Shown: positions 25,887-35,312, counted from the stretch's first letter. The stretch is DNA of 64,000 bases from Enterococcus alishanensis (GCF_019218635.1 NZ_JAHUZB010000004.1:124001-188000); one strand, 5' to 3'. Notes: generated by a model not told the origin, from the sequence alone. Numbers and translations are program-made.

Positions 25887-26957
25887 CTATTTCTTTTTGG
25901 CTTTTGTAATTGCTTCGTGTAAGCCTTGAGTATAAGTCAAGCCCATCGCACGATCATACAATCCATAACCTGGTCGGGCAACTTCACCCCAAACAGTTCG
26001 TCCATGATCTGGTCGTAAAAGTCCCTCATAGCCGACATCTACTAATGCTTCCATAATAGCATACATGTCTAATGAACCTTCTGTTGATAAATGAGCTGTC
26101 TCGATAAAGTTTTGCTCTCCTAAAAAGCCCACGTTACGGAAATGAACAAAATTAATTCGATCACCGACTTCACGAATCATTTGAGGGATATCATTATTTG
26201 GATCAGCACCTAATGCGCCAGTACAAAAAGTTAGTCCATTATAGGGTGAATCAACTGCATTGATAATCCGCTTCAAATCAGCAAGATTTTTTGTAATACG
26301 TGGAAAATCAAAAATTTCCCATGGTGGATCATCTGGATGAATAGCCATTTTAACATCAACTTCTTCACAAACAGGAATAACTTTTTCTAGAAAATATTTT
26401 AGATTTTCAAATAAGATTTCTTCCGTCACGCCATCATACATGGCTACTAATCCATTGAATTTAGCTAATCGTTCTTCTTCCCAGCCGGAAATTTGAAACC
26501 CTTTTGACTGACTGGCAATGCGTTTATATAAATCCTGAGGTTCCAATTCGTCAATTACGGATTGATCAAATTGCAAGGTTGTACTGCCATCAGGTAATTC
26601 GTAATTCATATTTGTTTTAAACCATCCAAAAATCGGTTTAAAGCTATAACAAATTAAACGAACATCACACGCTGCTAAATTACGAATGGTTTGAATATAG
26701 TTATCAATATATTGATCTCGTTCATCCGTTCCGGCTTTAATTGCATCGTGAATCGCAACACTTTCAATACCTAATAATTCCAAATCTCCTGCTTGAACTT
26801 CAGCTTTTAATTCTTTAATTTCGTCAATTTCCCAGACATCTCCAGGCATTTTATTTAGTAAAGTGCCAACAATCCCATCAATCGCAGGAATTTGTTTCAC
26901 ATGTTGGATCGGAATCGGGTCACCTTCTGTACCATACCATCTAAAGCCCCATTTCAT
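25887..26957 (-). CDS. uxuA: Mannonate dehydratase UxuA family
   Basis: A 356-residue TIM-barrel metal enzyme that dehydrates D-mannonate to 2-keto-3-deoxygluconate in hexuronate catabolism. Family marks: MKWGFRWYG, GIESVAIHDAIKAG, CYSFKPIFGW, MAIHPDDPPW (metal His), TFCTGALG, INFVHFRNV and LRPDHGR. AAGGA lies before the ATG. Neither uronate isomerase nor mannonate oxidoreductase genes are near, so this enzyme may act on an aldonate, possibly phosphorylated, delivered by the linked PTS (inference). Confidence 0.92.
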   Translation of the reverse strand: MKWGFRWYGTEGDPIPIQHVKQIPAIDGIVGTLLNKMPGDVWEIDEIKELKAEVQAGDLELLGIESVAIHDAIKAGTDERDQYIDNYIQTIRNLAACDVRLICYSFKPIFGWFKTNMNYELPDGSTTLQFDQSVIDELEPQDLYKRIASQSKGFQISGWEEERLAKFNGLVAMYDGVTEEILFENLKYFLEKVIPVCEEVDVKMAIHPDDPPWEIFDFPRITKNLADLKRIINAVDSPYNGLTFCTGALGADPNNDIPQMIREVGDRINFVHFRNVGFLGEQNFIETAHLSTEGSLDMYAIMEALVDVGYEGLLRPDHGRTVWGEVARPGYGLYDRAMGLTYTQGLHEAITKAKKK

Positions 26958-26978
26958 AGACTTACTTCCTTTCTGATT

Positions 26979-27425
26979 TTAGAATTCATCTTCTTCGTCT
27001 TCATCATCTGCCACCATTGAAGCATGCCAGAGGCTCATACTGACAGCACCTTGATCTACTATTGCTTTTGCTGCCTCATTAACAGGTGTTGATAGAATTT
27101 GATGGTTGATTGTTTCCAATAACATTGGTAAATTAACGCCACCGATAACATACGTATTGGTTTGTACGTCTTCGTTCATCTGACTTACAACCATTAAGGA
27201 TTGATTATACGGACTAGCACTAATAACATCGGTTAAAATAATAATGCCATCTCCTTGATCAACTTTTTGAGTAGCTTCAGAAATTTTGGCACCTAATTGT
27301 TGAATATCCTCACCATGATTCAGATTTACTGTTGCAATATTATCAGTCGCACCAATAATGACTTCTGCTGAATCTTTGAGACCATCACTTAACTTTCCAT
27401 GAGTGGCAATTACGATTCCTAACAT
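26979..27425 (-). CDS. PTS mannose-class EIIA
   Basis: Phosphocarrier subunit of a mannose-family (Man/fructose/sorbose-type) PTS, 148 residues. His9 in IATHG is the predicted phosphorylation site. The DxxSASPYNQ segment replaces the more usual GGTPFN loop, and the C-terminus is unusually acidic (DDEDEEDEF). It is encoded apart from the IIB, IIC and IID genes by one unidentified gene in the same operon. Confidence 0.9.
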   Translation of the reverse strand: MLGIVIATHGKLSDGLKDSAEVIIGATDNIATVNLNHGEDIQQLGAKISEATQKVDQGDGIIILTDVISASPYNQSLMVVSQMNEDVQTNTYVIGGVNLPMLLETINHQILSTPVNEAAKAIVDQGAVSMSLWHASMVADDEDEEDEF

Positions 27426-27443
27426 TTCAAAACCTCCATTTTT

Positions 27444-28304
27444 TTATGAAAAAGCTTCTATTAATTGATTAATGTTTGCCATGTTAATTTCTTTTCTTTT
27501 CAATATATCCTTTGATAAATAAAATGTAGTATCTTTTGATTCACCACAAAAAATATAATTCATCTGTCTTTTTGTTTTAGTATCAACTGCTGTTTTAGAA
27601 AAGCTTTCAGTCTTATCTCCTTTAAAATACAATGGTGTTTCAGCACCAACTGAATCCATAAAATAAATAGGAGTTGTTTTTTTAGTAGACTCTTTTAACA
27701 CTTCTAGTCCTCTTTCGCCATAACTACCTTCATCAATAAAAGCATAAGCGATATCGGCATTTTTATTTTCTTCGATCATAGCTAACATCATCAATATCGT
27801 TGAAGTGTTTCTTACCAAATTTTTCCGATTTGACAAACCCTTTGTGACTTTACCGAAAATCAGAAAGAAAAGCAGTATTGCTGCAATCCCAACATATGTT
27901 TTCAACTGACTAAAATCAAAGGCAAATAAATTATTTTGCATAAACAATGACAGACCAGCTAAACCTATGACTATTGAAATGATGGTTGTTAAAACAATAA
28001 AAAAGATTGTTTTACGAGACTGAGCTTGACGATCAAATAAGACATAATCACCAAAAAAATTTGGCGGGGTATCATAATAGGTACAAATAATTTTTTTCGC
28101 CCGCTTCAAATCACCGACATAAATATTACGAGATGCACCCTTTTTTTGTTGATCAAATTCAATCACTTTCGGTTCAACACCCAACTCAGACAAGTCGGTC
28201 ACTAAGGCACCAATGAAACGTTTTTTAGATTTTTCACTTCTGCGAGTTGCGTACATATATTGGTAGCGAAATTGCCAATCTTTAAATTTTTCTGTTGCTG
28301 CCAT
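27444..28304 (-). CDS. Unidentified membrane protein resembling an M28 peptidase with lost metal ligands
   Basis: A 286-residue protein with two central membrane segments (about 98-120 and 132-152) between soluble halves. I do not recognise an established family. The pattern recalls M28 zinc aminopeptidases: KKIICTYYDTP aligns with the His-x-Asp strand (AHYDTP-like) with His replaced by Tyr; RNTSTILMMLAMIEE aligns with DNTSGVALLLELA with the Asp lost; IAYAFIDEGSYGERG aligns with the FFDGEELGLLGS Glu pair; and FMDSVG aligns with the later Asp. If right, it is a catalytically dead pseudo-peptidase. It is encoded between EIIB and EIIA, with AGGAGG before its ATG, so a role in the PTS is likely. 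Confidence 0.6.
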   Translation of the reverse strand: MAATEKFKDWQFRYQYMYATRRSEKSKKRFIGALVTDLSELGVEPKVIEFDQQKKGASRNIYVGDLKRAKKIICTYYDTPPNFFGDYVLFDRQAQSRKTIFFIVLTTIISIVIGLAGLSLFMQNNLFAFDFSQLKTYVGIAAILLFFLIFGKVTKGLSNRKNLVRNTSTILMMLAMIEENKNADIAYAFIDEGSYGERGLEVLKESTKKTTPIYFMDSVGAETPLYFKGDKTESFSKTAVDTKTKRQMNYIFCGESKDTTFYLSKDILKRKEINMANINQLIEAFS

Positions 28305-28331
28305 TTCATGACCTCCTAATATGATGAGTTT

Positions 28332-28838
28332 CTATAAATCAAACTGTTTTAATACATCTTTTAAACTAGACTTAGGTGCCGATGGTGTTGCTTGGAAATA
28401 GATGTCTTTCACACCATAGTTTTCGTTTAAATCTTTTAATTTTATTGCATCTTCTTTATTCAAATAAACTGATTTCGTTACTAGCAAATCTTTTTCAGGA
28501 TCTTTTTGCGCAATCCCACCAATATTTAATTCCTCCATTGGTAAGCCATGCTTCACTAAGTCATAAATAACACTGACAGTCTTAGTAATCAAAATACAAT
28601 CATAATCTTTAAATTTATATTCATCCCAGTAAAATTTAGCTTTCTCTGGTGTAATCACAATGGTCTTTTGACCTGTTCGGCCACCAGCACTTTTATATAA
28701 ATCTCTCATAAATTTATCTTTTGCTACTATTTCATCAACAACAAAAATTGAATTTACACCACTTTTTTGTGATAAGGTCACCATTACTTGACCATGAATC
28801 AATCGTTCATCAACGCGTGCTAAATTAACTCTACCCAT
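28332..28838 (-). CDS. PTS mannose-class EIIB
   Basis: A 168-residue cytoplasmic phosphocarrier. The phosphorylated His is His15 in the signature DERLIHGQV. GGIAQKDPEKDLLVTKSVYL is typical of sorbose/mannose-class IIB. It receives phosphate from the EIIA encoded two genes downstream and passes it to the incoming sugar. AAAGGAG precedes the ATG. Confidence 0.92.
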   Translation of the reverse strand: MGRVNLARVDERLIHGQVMVTLSQKSGVNSIFVVDEIVAKDKFMRDLYKSAGGRTGQKTIVITPEKAKFYWDEYKFKDYDCILITKTVSVIYDLVKHGLPMEELNIGGIAQKDPEKDLLVTKSVYLNKEDAIKLKDLNENYGVKDIYFQATPSAPKSSLKDVLKQFDL

Positions 28839-28866
28839 TTTTTATTTTCTCCTTTATGTTTCAGAT

Positions 28867-29721
28867 TTATAAAATTCCGATTGCTGCCAATACAATTAAG
28901 ATTGCAGTCAGCAAGAGTAATGCTTGGGTTACTTTTAACCCTTTTTTCGTATAGAACCAGTACACACCCATTACAACCGCTAGCGGTAATATACCTGGTG
29001 CAATCTGATCTAAAATATCTTGAATAACAAATTCTCGACCTGAAATATCAAATTTCAATGCTGAGGAGACATTTACATAGTTACCTGCTAAAATCCCCAT
29101 CATGAACAACCCTAAAACGGATAATGTTTCAATTGCTGTCTGAACTCCAGTACTTTGCATTAAACCTGATGCACTTCGTCCCATTGTAAAAGCCTGTCTT
29201 GCAAAAAACACACCTAAAATTGCTTGATATAAAGCAAAACAAACAAATGGGAAAATTGCACCTAAAGCACTACCTTCTTGTGCCCATGGAACAGCAATCG
29301 CGATAAAAATATATTGAACCGTGCCTGAATCAATTGCATCACCAATCCCAGCTAAAGCACCCATCAAACCCGCTTTTGTGTTGTACATTAAATCATCTTG
29401 CATCATAATTTCTTTATTTTGGCTTTCTTCTTCTGCTCGTTGTTGTTCCATCGAAGACATCAAACCAGTGATGACCCCACCACCCCAACTTAACTGAGTG
29501 TTGAAGAATAATAATTGACGTTTGTACGCTGCTTTTAATTGTTCCGGATCCTTATATAGTTTTCGTAGAATCGGCATCATCCCGTATAGTAGTGACGGTG
29601 CTAAATATCGCTCAAAAGAGTGAGGAATCTCGTTTGCAAAATGCCAACGGAGATAGGCTTTTGTTACGTCTTTTTTTGTAATTTCTTCTGGCGCTTGGGT
29701 TGTCTCAGTCATTTCACTCAT
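28867..29721 (-). CDS. PTS mannose-class EIID
   Basis: A 284-residue membrane subunit that pairs with IIC to form the sugar channel. The N-terminal cytoplasmic stretch RWHFANEIPHSFERYLAP, QLLFFNTQLSWGGGVITG and AGIGDAIDSGTVQYI are family hallmarks. Hydrophobic segments occupy the C-terminal half. AAGGAGG lies before the ATG. Confidence 0.92.
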   Translation of the reverse strand: MSEMTETTQAPEEITKKDVTKAYLRWHFANEIPHSFERYLAPSLLYGMMPILRKLYKDPEQLKAAYKRQLLFFNTQLSWGGGVITGLMSSMEQQRAEEESQNKEIMMQDDLMYNTKAGLMGALAGIGDAIDSGTVQYIFIAIAVPWAQEGSALGAIFPFVCFALYQAILGVFFARQAFTMGRSASGLMQSTGVQTAIETLSVLGLFMMGILAGNYVNVSSALKFDISGREFVIQDILDQIAPGILPLAVVMGVYWFYTKKGLKVTQALLLLTAILIVLAAIGIL

Positions 29722-29736
29722 CTTTTTTCCTCCTTA

Positions 29737-30573
29737 TTAAAATCCATCATCATAATCATCGTCGTCATCATCTAAAGTACTGGAGCTGCTAGCTTGTGCA
29801 GGTGCCGGCGCCAATTTCCCTTTTTGTGATTGAACAAAAATCAAGGCAATTAACACACCAAAGATTGCATAAGTTACCATAGTGATTTCTAACGATTTGA
29901 ACACGACACTTAAGAAATATGCTAAGAAGAAAAATACTAGATAATCTTTTCGACCAATAACATAGACCGTTGTTGCAATACCAATCGCGGCTAAACCACC
30001 ACCGACAACTTCTAAAATATGAATAACTACGGTACCTTCTAAAGCTGTAATAATATCTGCAATTACTGGTGCCCCTAAATACAATGCGAAGAATACCAAT
30101 GGTACGAATAATAAGAAAGAAGCAATTGTTGGATACCAAATAATTGACCGTCTAATAGCACTATCATTTAAATCATCCACGGCTTTATCGGTATATTTTC
30201 CAAGGAATGTATTGATAAAGAAACGGAATTGATACAAATAACTTCCTAAAAGTCCAACGGGTACAGCTACTGCAATCGCTGCTTCTGGTTTTAAATTACC
30301 TAGTAACGCAACGGGTACAGCAATCGCTGCTGCAATAGATGGTTCTGCTGGCATCGAACCGCCAGGAGAAAACACCCCCATATAAATCATTTGCAATGCG
30401 GCAGTAACAATCATGGCTTGTGGTACATCTCCCATAATAATCCCAACAACTAAACCAGTCATTAAAGGTGAAAAACGTAAGGTTAAAGTCGCCCCACCAC
30501 CTAGCCAACGTGACATAATTGCTGCAACCCATAAGGCAATCAATAAACTTTGTAATACATTTAATGTTTCCAT
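29737..30573 (-). CDS. PTS mannose-class EIIC
   Basis: A 278-residue polytopic membrane subunit forming the sugar channel with EIID. Visible hallmarks: the glycine-rich MTGLVVGIIMGD and QMIYMGVFSPGGSMPAEPS, which are typical of the family. The C-terminus carries an Asp-rich tail (DDDDDDYDDG). The ATG at 30573 has AGGGAGG upstream; an in-frame start at 30606 is less plausible. Confidence 0.9.
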   Translation of the reverse strand: METLNVLQSLLIALWVAAIMSRWLGGGATLTLRFSPLMTGLVVGIIMGDVPQAMIVTAALQMIYMGVFSPGGSMPAEPSIAAAIAVPVALLGNLKPEAAIAVAVPVGLLGSYLYQFRFFINTFLGKYTDKAVDDLNDSAIRRSIIWYPTIASFLLFVPLVFFALYLGAPVIADIITALEGTVVIHILEVVGGGLAAIGIATTVYVIGRKDYLVFFFLAYFLSVVFKSLEITMVTYAIFGVLIALIFVQSQKGKLAPAPAQASSSSTLDDDDDDYDDGF

Positions 30574-30617
30574 AAGTCCTCCCTCTGAATCTTTAATATC
30601 AATCAATGCTTAATTTT

Positions 30618-31631
30618 TTATACTAAAACATTCGTTTTTAAATATTTACTTTCGGCTTGTACGGCCCTCTCCGGCAACTGACCGGCAATAATAGCTTCAA
30701 CATCTTCCACACATTTTTCGCCCATCGATTCTAAACATTCCATTGTATAAGCTGAAGTATGCGGTGTCATAATGACATTCTCAAACTTAAGATAAGGATG
30801 ATCACTTCGACCAGGTTCTTCTTCTAAAACATCTGTCGCTAAGCCACCAATCTTCCCACTTTTTAAACCTGCGACCATCGCTGCCTCTTCAATTAATGCC
30901 CCTCTTGCACTATTAGAGATATAAACGCTTTCTTTCATCTTAGCGATTGTCTCTTCATTAATGATATGATAATTACCATCATTTAAACTAGCGCATAAAC
31001 AAATCACATCCGACTGCTCTAACAATTGATCAAATTCAACTTTTTTGGCACCGTAACTTTCAATATGCAGGGCTGATTTATAAGGATCATAAGCCAATAC
31101 TTCACACCGAAATCCATTTCGAATGGTTTCTACGACACAACTACCAGTATTACCGACTCCAACTACACCAACTGTTTTATTAAAAAGTGTGTGGCCGACA
31201 AAACTTGCCCGATCTTCCCAACGATTATCGGCAACTCGATTGTGAGCTTGAACTGTTTGCCTCATTAAAGCCAATAAGTTCGTCACATTATTTTCTGCTA
31301 CAGCATCTCGTTCAACCAAAGCAGGTATAATCGTTACTACTGTATCGTGTTTTTTTGCTGCAGCTAAGTCTATGTTGTTAAAACCAATTCCATGTCTAGA
31401 AATCATCAACAGTTCATCTTTATGCTGGAAAAATTCTTCAGTAAAAAATGGCGTTACACTGGCGATGACAATATTGATTCCCTGTAAAGTCTCAGCCAAC
31501 TCCTTTCCTCCAATTTCCGAATCAACATTAATGTGCTGGACTTGTCCAATTTTTTCTAACCGTTCCAAATGCTTAGGGAAAACTTTTCCAAAACTACTTG
31601 AATTTACAATACCAATTTTGTATTTTGTCAT
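30618..31631 (-). CDS. D-isomer-specific 2-hydroxyacid dehydrogenase family protein
   Basis: A 337-residue NAD-dependent oxidoreductase. The Rossmann motif is GVVGVGNTGS (about 150-160), the substrate Arg lies in SNSARGALIEE, the Glu in VLEEEPG and the catalytic His in MTPHTSAYT. The family includes phosphoglycerate, glyoxylate/2-ketogluconate and lactate dehydrogenases; specificity is not readable. It is the first gene of the operon, upstream of the PTS and uxuA/eda, so a reductase of an imported keto-sugar acid is a fair guess (inference). The ATG at 31631 has GGAGG; the upstream start at 31700 falls in the -10 neighbourhood. Confidence 0.85.
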   Translation of the reverse strand: MTKYKIGIVNSSSFGKVFPKHLERLEKIGQVQHINVDSEIGGKELAETLQGINIVIASVTPFFTEEFFQHKDELLMISRHGIGFNNIDLAAAKKHDTVVTIIPALVERDAVAENNVTNLLALMRQTVQAHNRVADNRWEDRASFVGHTLFNKTVGVVGVGNTGSCVVETIRNGFRCEVLAYDPYKSALHIESYGAKKVEFDQLLEQSDVICLCASLNDGNYHIINEETIAKMKESVYISNSARGALIEEAAMVAGLKSGKIGGLATDVLEEEPGRSDHPYLKFENVIMTPHTSAYTMECLESMGEKCVEDVEAIIAGQLPERAVQAESKYLKTNVLV

Positions 31632-31711
31632 TTTCTTCCTCCATTTTAAACCACTCGATTTTTCAACAGCCTTTTCCATAAATAATGATAGCGTATTCAT
31701 TTCATACTCTT

Positions 31712-31739
31712 ATTATACAAAAAAATATTTTTTTGTAAA
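31712..31739 (-). promoter_or_regulatory. Operon promoter with 22-bp perfect palindrome between -35 and -10
   Basis: On the minus strand TTTACA (31734-31739) and TATAAT (31712-31717) are 16 bases apart. Within and overlapping them, 31716-31737 is a perfect palindrome, TACAAAAAAATATTTTTTTG plus TA. A repressor bound here would block polymerase. The divergent RpiR regulator is the obvious candidate. The palindrome is A/T-rich, so chance cannot be wholly excluded. Confidence 0.65.
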
Positions 31740-31867
31740 TAGATTTAAGAAAAAAAGTTTTTATTGATTTTTGTTCTTCTCCCACTTATCATGTAAAATA
31801 CAGGTTGAATAAACTTCTATGCATGATATAGTTTTAGAAATATAAATAATTAAGGAGATTAATCATC

Positions 31868-32719
31868 ATGGCTACTTCTATTCGTTTAACAATAAAATCC
31901 ATCTACAAAAATTTAACGCCTAAAGAGCAATCGATTGCTGATTATATTTTGAAAGAGCCGCAAAAAGTTAGCCATAGCTCAATCAGTGATATAGCTAACG
32001 ATTTAAACATCGCTGATTCCACTTTTTTTCAATTCACTAAAAAACTAGGGTTTTCAGGCTTTAAAGACTTTAAAATGGCGTTATTAACTAGTGACGATTA
32101 TCAAAATTCGATGACAACGATCCATCAAGGCATTACACAAGACGACGACGAACTTGAAATGGCTTATAAGATCTTCGACTCAAATATTTCAACTCTTCTA
32201 GATACCAAGAAACTTTTGGATAAGCAGAAATTAAAAGATGCTGTTGACTTCATTGATCATTCCGATAGATTATTTTTCTTTGGTGTGGGAGGATCGGAAA
32301 TTGTTGCTTCAGATGCCTATCATAAATTTCTTCGTAGCCCAGTAAATGTTGTTCACAACGCTGATTATCATATCCAATTAATGGAAGCTTCCATGATGAC
32401 GGAAAAAGACTGTGCTTTGCTGATAAGCCACACTGGTAAATCAAAAGAAACCATTCAGTTAGCAGAAGTAGCTAAAAAAAATAGTGCAAAAATTATTGTG
32501 GTCACCAGCCAAATCCAATCCCAGTTAGCTAAACTAGCAGATATTGTGTTCACCTCGATTTCTGAAGAAACTGCTTTTCGGTCTGAAGCACTGGCGTCAC
32601 GAATTTCTCAGTTAAGCATTTTAGACGCTATTTTCACCATTTTGATGTTCAGAAATGCAGCTGGTTCGCAAACTTCGATTGGAAAAATTCGAGAAGTCAT
32701 CAACAAAATTAAAGAATAA
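31868..32719 (+). CDS. RpiR-family transcriptional regulator (HTH plus SIS domain)
   Basis: A 283-residue regulator. The N-terminal HTH (about 1-77) contains SISDIANDLNIADSTFFQFT and LGFSGFKDFK, and the SIS domain (about 125-260) contains FFFGVGGSE and SHTGKSKET for phosphosugar sensing. It is divergent from the PTS/uxuA/eda operon, which it probably controls. AAGGAG lies before the ATG. A candidate own promoter is TTGAAT with TATAGT around 31804-31831. Confidence 0.93.
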   Translation: MATSIRLTIKSIYKNLTPKEQSIADYILKEPQKVSHSSISDIANDLNIADSTFFQFTKKLGFSGFKDFKMALLTSDDYQNSMTTIHQGITQDDDELEMAYKIFDSNISTLLDTKKLLDKQKLKDAVDFIDHSDRLFFFGVGGSEIVASDAYHKFLRSPVNVVHNADYHIQLMEASMMTEKDCALLISHTGKSKETIQLAEVAKKNSAKIIVVTSQIQSQLAKLADIVFTSISEETAFRSEALASRISQLSILDAIFTILMFRNAAGSQTSIGKIREVINKIKE

Positions 32720-32733
32720 TCATTTAAATAAAA

Positions 32734-32772
32734 AAGGACTCAGTAATCGGCAATGATGATTACTGAGTCCTT
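32734..32772 (+). terminator. Terminator of the rpiR-type gene
   Basis: A 15-bp perfect stem (AAGGACTCAGTAATC with GATTACTGAGTCCTT) around a nine-base loop; the T-run is short. The 210 bases beyond it, up to the SIS gene, show no gene. Confidence 0.85.
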
Positions 32773-32985
32773 CGTTATTTGAAATTTGTCGTAAATAAAA
32801 TACTGTAGACAGTAGCCAAAACATGAACTTTGTCTACTGACTGAACTTCCTTCATAAAGTAGTCTAATTATTTCTAACTTCAGATTTTTTTCACTATTAA
32901 AAATAACTAAAATCAACATTTTAAGAAATTAGCTACTTTATATCTTTAATAAGGAATCTAGGATAGATAGGGCTATTTCATAAAA

Positions 32986-33690
32986 TTAAATATGGAAAAT
33001 TCTTTCTGCATATTGATTTTCTATTTTCAAGTTTCTTTCATGACCACCATCAATATTCGCACTTAAATACACCGGTGGTTCAAAACCTTTAGATACCATT
33101 ATTTTAATTGCTTCATACATCGTTTGCTGTAATAACAGTGTAGCTGCAAAGGAGGATGTGCCGCATACTTTTGTTTCCAATCCACTAATATTCAATGCCG
33201 CATCACCATAAACTGAATGATTATCTAAAACTACATCAGCAAATTCATACAATAATTTACCACTCTCATGTCGAGAAGTTGACGCCTTAGATGATTCAAG
33301 TGCAGTTACAACTATTAATTTATTGTCATGTTTCTTTATTTCTTCAGCCATTTCAATAATCATCGGATTTCGTCCTGAGTTTGAAACTAAGAAAAAAATA
33401 TCATTTGGACTAACTAAAACTTTATGCATTAATGTTTTACCTACCCCGTGATTCTGTTCATACATACCACCGGCAGGATCCATAATTAATTTCGATGGTA
33501 TTAACCCTCCTGCGCGCCCGCTGATTTCGAGCGCCGCAGCATACGAATGACCACTTCCAAAAGATTGTGTGATACCGCCATTCATTATTCCTTCCGCAAC
33601 GATCTCAGCCGCTTTTGTAATATTTGCTGCTTCATACTTTTCAAGTATTTCAGTAAGTTTTCTACATTCATCAAAAAATTCTAATGACAT
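32986..33690 (-). CDS. SIS-domain protein (UPF0309-like), putative phosphosugar isomerase
   Basis: A 234-residue sugar isomerase-domain protein. [12 protein letters not shown] near residue 45 and [16 protein letters not shown] near 110 are the two SIS phosphosugar-binding loops. UPF0309 proteins are of unknown function; the domain binds phosphorylated (often amino) sugars. It is the last gene in the fucosidase PTS operon, so the GlcNAc-phosphate-like product of the imported glycan is a candidate ligand (inference). The ATG at 33690 is chosen over a GTG at 33699 that abuts the Shine-Dalgarno. Confidence 0.82.
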   Translation of the reverse strand: MSLEFFDECRKLTEILEKYEAANITKAAEIVAEGIMNGGITQSFGSGHSYAAALEISGRAGGLIPSKLIMDPAGGMYEQNHGVGKTLMHKVLVSPNDIFFLVSNSGRNPMIIEMAEEIKKHDNKLIVVTALESSKASTSRHESGKLLYEFADVVLDNHSVYGDAALNISGLETKVCGTSSFAATLLLQQTMYEAIKIMVSKGFEPPVYLSANIDGGHERNLKIENQYAERIFHI

Positions 33691-33724
33691 AATGAACACC
33701 CTCTCTTAAATCTCGTGTAAACTT

Positions 33725-34525
33725 CTACATGATTCCTAATACTTTTAAAATAATAGACAGTACAATAATCGAAAGAATTGCTCTTGTTGAATTAAAATGT
33801 TTTTTACCTAACAACCAATAGATGACACCTACCAAGATAGCTGGGATCATCATTGGCATAATTTGATCAAGTGTATCTTGAATATTCAGTTCAACATCTC
33901 CAGTTTTAAAAGTCCAAGCAATCTTAGCATTTATAACTGAAGGTATCATTGCACCAATAACTGTAACTCCTAATAGTGTTGCTGAAGTTGTTAGAGCATT
34001 TAAATGTCCAGACATACTCGTTACTAATTTAACACCTTGTTTGTAACCTATTCTTACAGAAAAAAATCTAAATATTAATATTAAAATATTTACTAGCAAC
34101 CAGATGATGACACCAATCGCATTTCCTTTTAAGGCTAAATATGATGCTACTGAACCAAAAACTGTTGGAAAAAGCACTCCAAAAATTGTATCTCCAACAC
34201 CAGCAAAGGAGCCCATTAATCCGGTTTTTAAACTAGATACCGTATCTTTCGAATTTTTACCTTCAGCTTCTTCTGTTGCAATATCCATTCCTAAAATAAA
34301 TCCACCCATATGAGGAGTAGTATTAAAAAATTGGCTTTGCATACGCATCATGTCTTTTTTTGTCTCTTTATCTTTTCCGTACAGCTTCTCTAGAATAGGA
34401 AGCATTGAAAATAGATAACCTCCGCCCATCATTCGTTCATAGTTCCAGGACAATTGACTACCTACCAACCAATTCAAACTTACTTTATCCAGATCTTTTT
34501 GATTAATTTTCGTACTCATCGTCAC
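33725..34525 (-). CDS. PTS mannose-class EIID (fucosyl-glycan operon)
   Basis: A 266-residue membrane subunit with IID marks: LVGSQLSWNYERMMGGGYLFSM, QSQFFNTTPHMGGFILGM and AGVGDTIFGVLFPT. The gene overlaps the end of the IIC gene by 23 bases. I keep the GTG start at 34525 because AGGAGGGG lies at proper spacing; an ATG two codons later (34519) is also possible. It forms the permease with the adjacent IIC. Confidence 0.9.
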   Translation of the reverse strand: MTMSTKINQKDLDKVSLNWLVGSQLSWNYERMMGGGYLFSMLPILEKLYGKDKETKKDMMRMQSQFFNTTPHMGGFILGMDIATEEAEGKNSKDTVSSLKTGLMGSFAGVGDTIFGVLFPTVFGSVASYLALKGNAIGVIIWLLVNILILIFRFFSVRIGYKQGVKLVTSMSGHLNALTTSATLLGVTVIGAMIPSVINAKIAWTFKTGDVELNIQDTLDQIMPMMIPAILVGVIYWLLGKKHFNSTRAILSIIVLSIILKVLGIM

Positions 34526-35312
34526 TTAGTCCCCCTCCTGCATTTACATTAACTGGTACTGTATTTTCAGATGTGTTTTGATTACTGATTAATTTTTTAA
34601 ACTCTAAAATAGCTAATGCTAGACCTAAAAGCGCCACGCCAAACATTGGTATTTCTAAATAAGCCACTGCTAAAAAGCCAATCATTAAATATGTTATGAA
34701 ATTTTTAACAGGTAAAAATCGCAATAAAATAGCAATACCAACTGCTGGTAGCATCCCACCTGCCACTGAGAGTCCGCCAGTTAGCCACTCAGGAATAACA
34801 TCTGAAACAAATTTAATTACACCATCACCAAAACTAAATACGATAAAAATCGGTAATCCACGAGAAAGACCCCAACTTATTGTCCCCATTAAGTGGTACA
34901 TTTTGATTCCTTTAACATTATCTTCTTCAATACTTTTATCAATTTTCTTTTGGAAAAAAACATTGCAAAAACGAGCAAAAATATCTAACTGAATCATTAA
35001 CAATGCAACTGGTACTGCTAAACCAATACCAAATTCCACACCTTTACCACTTATCACTGCAAATACCGTACCTACAATTGATGCTGTCATATAGTCTGGT
35101 ACGCTGGCTCCACCATAAGCTTGAATTCCTAATCCCATCAATTGTAAGGTTGCCCCTACTGCCAACCCCATCTTTATATCACCCATAACTAACCCAGTAA
35201 TCGTCCCAACGATTAATGCTTGATTAGCAATAACATTAATACCTAAATTTTCTACAATTGCATAAAACCCTAATAATGATAAGACTACAATTTGCCAAAT
35301 TTCAATATTCAT
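34503..35312 (-). CDS. PTS mannose-class EIIC (fucosyl-glycan operon)
   Basis: A 269-residue polytopic membrane subunit. NQALIVGTITGLVMGDIKMG and LQLMGLGIQAYGGASVPDYM are IIC hallmarks. It starts nine bases after the EIIAB stop, and its last codons contain the start and ribosome binding site of the EIID gene, indicating tight coupling. Confidence 0.9.
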   Translation of the reverse strand: MNIEIWQIVVLSLLGFYAIVENLGINVIANQALIVGTITGLVMGDIKMGLAVGATLQLMGLGIQAYGGASVPDYMTASIVGTVFAVISGKGVEFGIGLAVPVALLMIQLDIFARFCNVFFQKKIDKSIEEDNVKGIKMYHLMGTISWGLSRGLPIFIVFSFGDGVIKFVSDVIPEWLTGGLSVAGGMLPAVGIAILLRFLPVKNFITYLMIGFLAVAYLEIPMFGVALLGLALAILEFKKLISNQNTSENTVPVNVNAGGGLSDDEYEN

